From assembly GCF_000499385.1 (NCBI RefSeq), contig NW_013654482.1, positions 1-20,000 of the forward strand: 20,000 nt of DNA. The letters are read 5' to 3'. A program made the translations under genes and the position numbers. The stretch's first letter is position 1; the number at the start of each line of letters is the position of its first letter. The DNA is from Eimeria necatrix. Its lineage: Eukaryota > Apicomplexa > Conoidasida > Eucoccidiorida > Eimeriidae. Below are positions 16,447 to 20,000 of this stretch, piece by piece. Below the pieces are notes generated by a model. It did no database searches and was not told the origin of the DNA. It was given only the letters and a program-made list of their open reading frames with translations.

Positions 16447-16773
16447 AGGCTGCTGCTGCGGGTGGTGCTGCGGCTGCTGCTGCTGCTGCTGCTGCTGAGG
16501 CTGCTGCTGCGGGTGGTGCTGCGGCTGTTGCTGTGGGCGGTGCTGCGGCTGCTGCTGTGGGTGGTGCTGCGGCTGCTGCTGCGGCTGCTGCTGTGGCTGG
16601 TGTTGTGGCTGGTGCTGCTGTGGCTGCTGCTGCTGCTGCTGTGGCTGCTGCAGCTGCTGCTGTGGCTGCTGCTGCTGCGGCTGCTGCTGCGGGTGCCGCT
16701 AGAGATCGGCTGGATGGGCTTGCTGCTGAGGGCGTCATGGGGGCTGCTGCTGCAGGCGCTCCTGCCGCACTGT

Positions 16774-16819
<46 letters not shown>

Positions 16820-17480
16820 AGTGTGGTGTTCACTTTGGGTGTATGTACACCTCAGGCTGACCGCTACCAGCTAAATGAAGAAAAGCTGCAGCTGCAGGAG
16901 CAGCAGTTTTCTTTGGACGCAACAATGCAGCAGCTGCGCACAGAGACGCAGGAGCTGGAGCAGCAGCAGCAGCAGCTGCAGCAGCAGCAGCAGCTGCTGC
17001 AGCAGCGGGAGCAGCAGCTGATGCAGCGAGAGCTCGAACTGCAGCAGCAAGAAGCAGAGACAAACAACCTCCGGGCGCAGCTGCAGCAGCAAGAGGCGAG
17101 GCTCCAGGCGAGGGAAGACAGCCTACGGCGGCAGCAGCAGCAGCAGCAGCAGCAAGAAGCAGAGCTGCAGCAGCAGCAGCAGCAGCTTCAGCAGCGAGAG
17201 GCCGAGCTGCAGCAGCAGCAAGATCAGTTCCAAAGGCAACAGGAAATACAACAGCAAGAACTGCAGCAGCAGTATGCGAATCTGGAGCACGAGCAGCAGA
17301 TGCTACAGCAGGAGCAGCAGCTCCTGCAGCAGCAACAGCAGCAGCTGCAGCATGAACAGCAGCAGCTGCAGCAGCAGCAGCAGCAGCTGCAGCAGCAGCA
17401 GGAAAGTGTCAAGACGAAACAGCAGGAGCTGACGAGGGCTTTGGAGGAGGCTGCAGCAAGACAGGTGCCACCGATTGTCC

Positions 17481-17521
<41 letters not shown>

Positions 17522-18554
17522 CTGACTGTGTTGCAGCAAACTCTGCATAGCAGATTTTGTTCGTTTGCAACTAGCTTGCTGCTGCTGTGTCTGCTGCTGC
17601 TGCTGCGCTGCAGAGAGAGGCGGAAGCAGCGAAGAGAGAGTGCAGCGCTGAGCAGCAGCAGCTGCAGCAGCAGCGGGAGGAGCTGCAGCAGCGCGAACGT
17701 GAGGTGGAGGCGAAGGAGCAGCAGCTGCAGCAGCAGCAGGAGGAGGTGGAGCGGCAGCAGCAGCAGCTGGTGCTGCAGCAGCAGCAGGCGCAGCAGCAGC
17801 TGGAGGAGGAGCTGGGGGAGCGGCGGGAAGCGCTGGAGAAGGCGTTTGCAGAGCGGCAGCAGCAGCTGGAGGAGGAGCAGCAGCAGCAGCTGCTGCAGCA
17901 GCAGCAGCAGCTGTTCGCGGAGCTGCAGGAGGAGCGGCAGGCGCTGCAGCAGCAGCTGGACAGCCAGCTGCAGCGGCTGCAGGAGCAGCAGGAGGCTGCA
18001 GGGCGGGAGCGGCAGGAGCTGCAGCAGCAGCGGGTGCAGCAGGCGCTGAAGCAGCAGGAGCTGCAGCAGCAGCAGCAGCAGCTGCAGCAGGCGGCGGAGC
18101 GGCTGCAGCAAGAGGAGCGGGAGCTGGCAGCAGCGCAGCAGCAGCTGGCGGCGCAGCGGGAGGAGCTGGAGCAGCTGGAGCAGCAGGCGCAGCAGGAACT
18201 GCAGCAGGGGCAGCAGCAGCAGCAAGAAGCCCTGGAGGCGCTGCAGCAGCTGCAGCAAACCCAAGAAGACATCAGCAGCCAGCAGCTGCAGCTGCAGATG
18301 GCGCAGCAATCTCTTCTTGCAGACAGAGAAGCTTTTACCCACGAAGCACTTCGTGCTGCTGCTGGCCGCAGGGCCCGCGAGCAGCAGCTGCAGCAGCGGG
18401 AAGAGCTGCTGCAGCGGCAGCAGCAGCAGCTGCGCGCGGAGAAAGCTGCTGTTGAGACGCTGCAGCGCATCACGCAGCTCAGGGCCGGAGAAGCAGCAGC
18501 AAAAATGAAGCGTTTGCCGCTTTCCGCCGACATTGCTGCTGCTGCTGCTGCTCC

Positions 18555-18591
<37 letters not shown>

Positions 18592-18961
18592 CCGCCGCTG
18601 CAGCAAGGCGCAGCAGCAGCGGCGGACACCAGCAGCAAGGCCGCCAAGGGCCCGCACGGCAACCCGCCGAGAGGCAGCAGCAGCAGCAGCAGCGGCAGCA
18701 GCAGCACCCGCAGCGGATCCGTCGGCGGCAGCAGCAGCAGACGCGGCAGCAGCGCCGAGGCCCGCGCACGACGAATTGCTGCTGCTGCTGCTGCTGCTGC
18801 TGCTGGCACCGCAGCAAACCCCGCAGCAGGAACTGCCCCCGTCTCCGGTACGTCTCAAGGCCTGCCGCTGCTGCAGCTGCTGCAGCTGCAGCTGCAGCAG
18901 CAGCAACATCGCTCAACAGCAGCAGAAACAGACCGCACTGTGCTTTTAAGACAAATAGGCA

Positions 18962-18995
<34 letters not shown>

Positions 18996-19063
18996 AGTGC
19001 GGATGATTTTGCCGGCTGCCCATTGTGCATGCTTGCAGCTTCTTCTGCTGCGCAGCAACGAAG

Positions 19064-19101
<38 letters not shown>

Positions 19102-19220
19102 CAGCAGGAGCAGCAGGAGATCATGCTTCGCTTCCTGCAAATGACAGCAGCAGCTCAGGGGCGAGAGGCCGTGGGCTGCGTTCTGCTGCAGGAGTTGTAG
19201 CAGCCCGGCCAGCCCCGAAT

Positions 19221-19276
<56 letters not shown>

Positions 19277-19380
19277 AGCGCCCTTCGTGCACCACTCGCC
19301 CTTCCTAGACGAATGGCCTTTGCAAGACCTCGACGCAGCAACAGGCGCTTTGCGCGAGGCGGCTTCCGGAGCAGCAGCAA

Positions 19381-19412
<32 letters not shown>

Positions 19413-19592
19413 GCAACAACAGCAGCAGCAACAGCAGCTGGGTCCCCCATATCCGGCGGCCTCAGCCCGGCAGACACTTCACCCCCTTCGAGTGCAGCAG
19501 CAGCAAACGGTATGACTTCTAGTTTTGTTGCTGCTGCTGCTGCTGCTGCCGCTACTGCTACAGCAGCAACAGTAGCAACAGCAGCAGCAACC

Positions 19593-19624
<32 letters not shown>

Positions 19625-19723
19625 GGCCTGTCTCAGTTATTTTCACATGCCCTGTTTCTTGTAAAGCTGCCATTAATGCTGCCTCAATGAGTGTCCAGGC
19701 AGCAAATATGTGACCATCTCTGT

Positions 19724-19765
<42 letters not shown>

Positions 19766-19867
19766 AGGCGGGCCTGTACGGAATGCTGCTGCAGTTGGAG
19801 CCACAGGGAGAACCCTAGGGGCCCCTCAAAGCGCCCTCAGCCTGCCGCGGCCGTCAGCGTCTTTGCT

Positions 19868-19899
<32 letters not shown>

Positions 19900-19944
19900 T
19901 GTACAGGCCGCACTCGAGCTCCCTGTCCCTTGCAGAACGCCAAA

Positions 19945-19978
<34 letters not shown>

Positions 19979-20000
19979 CCTCAGCGGGGGGCTCCTAGGG
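14308..20000 (+). CDS. Giant glutamine-rich coiled-coil protein (partial, 3' end outside window)
   Basis: Exons: 14308-15786, 15917-16399, 16856-17464, 17614-18847, 19039-19509, 19768-20000+. Junction phases (0, 0, 0, 1, 1) all agree though successive exons use different window frames. About 1,500 codons are seen. Exon 1: [15 protein letters not shown], Gln tract, nine or so GAPSTL repeats, Ala/Ser/Gln tracts with unique patches [13 protein letters not shown] and [15 protein letters not shown]. Exons 2-4: long heptad-rich coiled coil, e.g. [109 protein letters not shown]. Exons 5-6: Ser/Ala-rich, with [19 protein letters not shown] and [17 protein letters not shown]. It suggests a cytoskeletal or centrosomal scaffold, by inference only; no family recognised. 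TTTAGGG repeats abut the ATG, and a CTATTTTCAG at 14354-14363 could make the true first exon start later. Confidence 0.75.
14455..14660 (+). repeat. 18-bp coding minisatellite, GAPSTL hexapeptide
   Basis: Unit GGGGGCCCCCAGTACCCT, about nine copies, with a GGGGCCCTGGGGG interruption near 14615. In the gene's frame it reads Gly-Ala-Pro-Ser-Thr-Leu. Variants CTG to TTG and CTG to CTA are silent in that frame but not in the others, which supports it. The +1 frame would read GGPQYP repeats and stops at about 14750. Confidence 0.85.
15787..15916 (+). repeat. Coiled-coil gene intron 1 (CAG tract and palindromic motif)
   Basis: 130 nt, from AGC|GTTTGT to GTGTGTGCTCAG|GCT, phase 0 on both sides. Contains AGTGTACGTACAACC (15799) and about 17 CAG units (15847-15897). 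The reading frame changes across it from one coiled-coil/unique segment to the next, so an intron is required if both are one gene. Confidence 0.7.
16400..16855 (+). repeat. Coiled-coil gene intron 2 (CTG minisatellite and palindromic motif)
   Basis: From GAC|GTGAGC into about 14 CTG units. Then a CTGCTGCGGGTGGTGCTGCGG minisatellite with CTGTGGCTGG variants (16447-16700), a unique piece, CTG again (16777-16820), and GGTGTATGTACACCTCAG against exon 3. Long Ala, Leu and Cys frames across it on both strands are repeat artefacts. Confidence 0.8.
17465..17613 (+). repeat. Coiled-coil gene intron 3
   Basis: CAG|GTGCCACCG, then 12 CTG units (17481-17518), a unique piece, a second CTG tract and CTGCGCTGCAG. 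Phase 0 on both sides; coiled coil resumes at [17 protein letters not shown]. Confidence 0.75.
18848..19038 (+). repeat. Coiled-coil gene intron 4
   Basis: G|GTACGT to GCATGCTTGCAG, phase 1 both sides. Contains CAG and CTG tracts in inverted arrangement (18865-18903 and 18964-18996). Confidence 0.65.
19510..19767 (+). repeat. Coiled-coil gene intron 5
   Basis: G|GTATGA to (CTG)nCAG, phase 1 both sides. An alternative reading stays open to TAA at 19662-19664 as poly-Ala, which would make 19509 the middle of a terminal exon. The phase match and the clearly coding sequence after 19768 favour splicing. Confidence 0.6.

Noticed and set aside
15464..16738. 424-residue - strand frame and other antisense frames over the coiled-coil gene, including 17224-18909
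   Set aside because: Mirror images of CAG tracts; the + strand has heptad structure and phase-matched junctions.
16462..16874. Ala/Val and Leu-rich + frames
   Set aside because: Inside an intron bounded by phase-0 coiled-coil exons with GTGAGC and CTCAG.
1..20000. tRNA, rRNA or transposase genes
   Set aside because: No cloverleaf-like or rRNA-like stretch and no transposase or reverse transcriptase motif was seen on either strand.

Overview
The window looks like nuclear DNA of a coccidian apicomplexan, most likely an Eimeria species. Three things point there. TTTAGGG/AAACCCT telomere-type heptamers are scattered far from any chromosome end. CAG/CTG trinucleotide tracts are dense and often read as poly-Q, poly-A or poly-S. 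Genes are split by short introns that are built largely of these same repeats. Eimeria genomes are known for telomere-like and CAG repeats spread through gene-rich DNA. The species cannot be fixed from sequence alone. Most long open frames are artefacts of CAG/CTG or GGGGCCCC repeats, which lack stops in several frames, so genes were rebuilt from conserved protein segments and from splice sites whose phases agree.

Layout. Positions 1-1315 (+): degenerate TTTAGGG repeats, then the 3' end of an unidentified gene (exons 351-527 and 1078-1315) around a five-copy ~61 bp tandem repeat. 1295-2044: a GCTAGC array that supplies the stop codons of the convergent genes on both sides. 2038-2535 (-): a roadblock/LC7 dynein light chain whose introns are telomere-like repeats. 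2764-3782: repeat islands, an AT-rich stretch and unresolved exon-like pieces. 3783-5446 (+): an ABHD17-type serine hydrolase in four recognisable exons; the exon carrying the catalytic serine is not in the assembled sequence. 5447-6765: AT-rich and CAG-rich intergenic DNA with several copies of the near-palindrome GGTGTAYGTACACC. 6766-7404 (+): an unidentified reading frame interrupted by Gly-Pro-coding GGGGCCCC repeats. 7877-8796 (+): a complete PAM18/TIM14 J-protein of the mitochondrial import motor, with a Gly-Pro insert between its membrane helix and J domain. 8797-10093: GCTAGC and GGGGCCCC satellites. 10094-11255 (+): a three-exon gene for an unidentified, probably single-pass membrane protein, with introns almost wholly of CAG/CTG. 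11256-14307: GGGGCCCC, GCTAGC, AT-rich and CAG tracts with only weak coding candidates. 14308 to the end (+): a glutamine-rich coiled-coil protein of at least about 1,500 residues, six exons seen and running off the window.

The main theme is that the repeats follow gene structure. On the coding strand TTTAGGG usually begins within about 15 nt of the 5' splice site, and (CTG)n ending in CAG often forms the 3' splice site. GCTAGC arrays are seen only outside the assigned reading frames, where they flank 3' ends. GGGGCCCC repeats either code Gly-Pro inserts or form intergenic satellites. A 14-bp near-palindrome recurs 13 times, twice directly against a well-supported 3' splice site. Apart from the telomere-like heptamer, every abundant repeat is self-complementary. 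The genes themselves (dynein light chain, hydrolase, import-motor J-protein, coiled-coil protein) are housekeeping or structural and form no operon or pathway.
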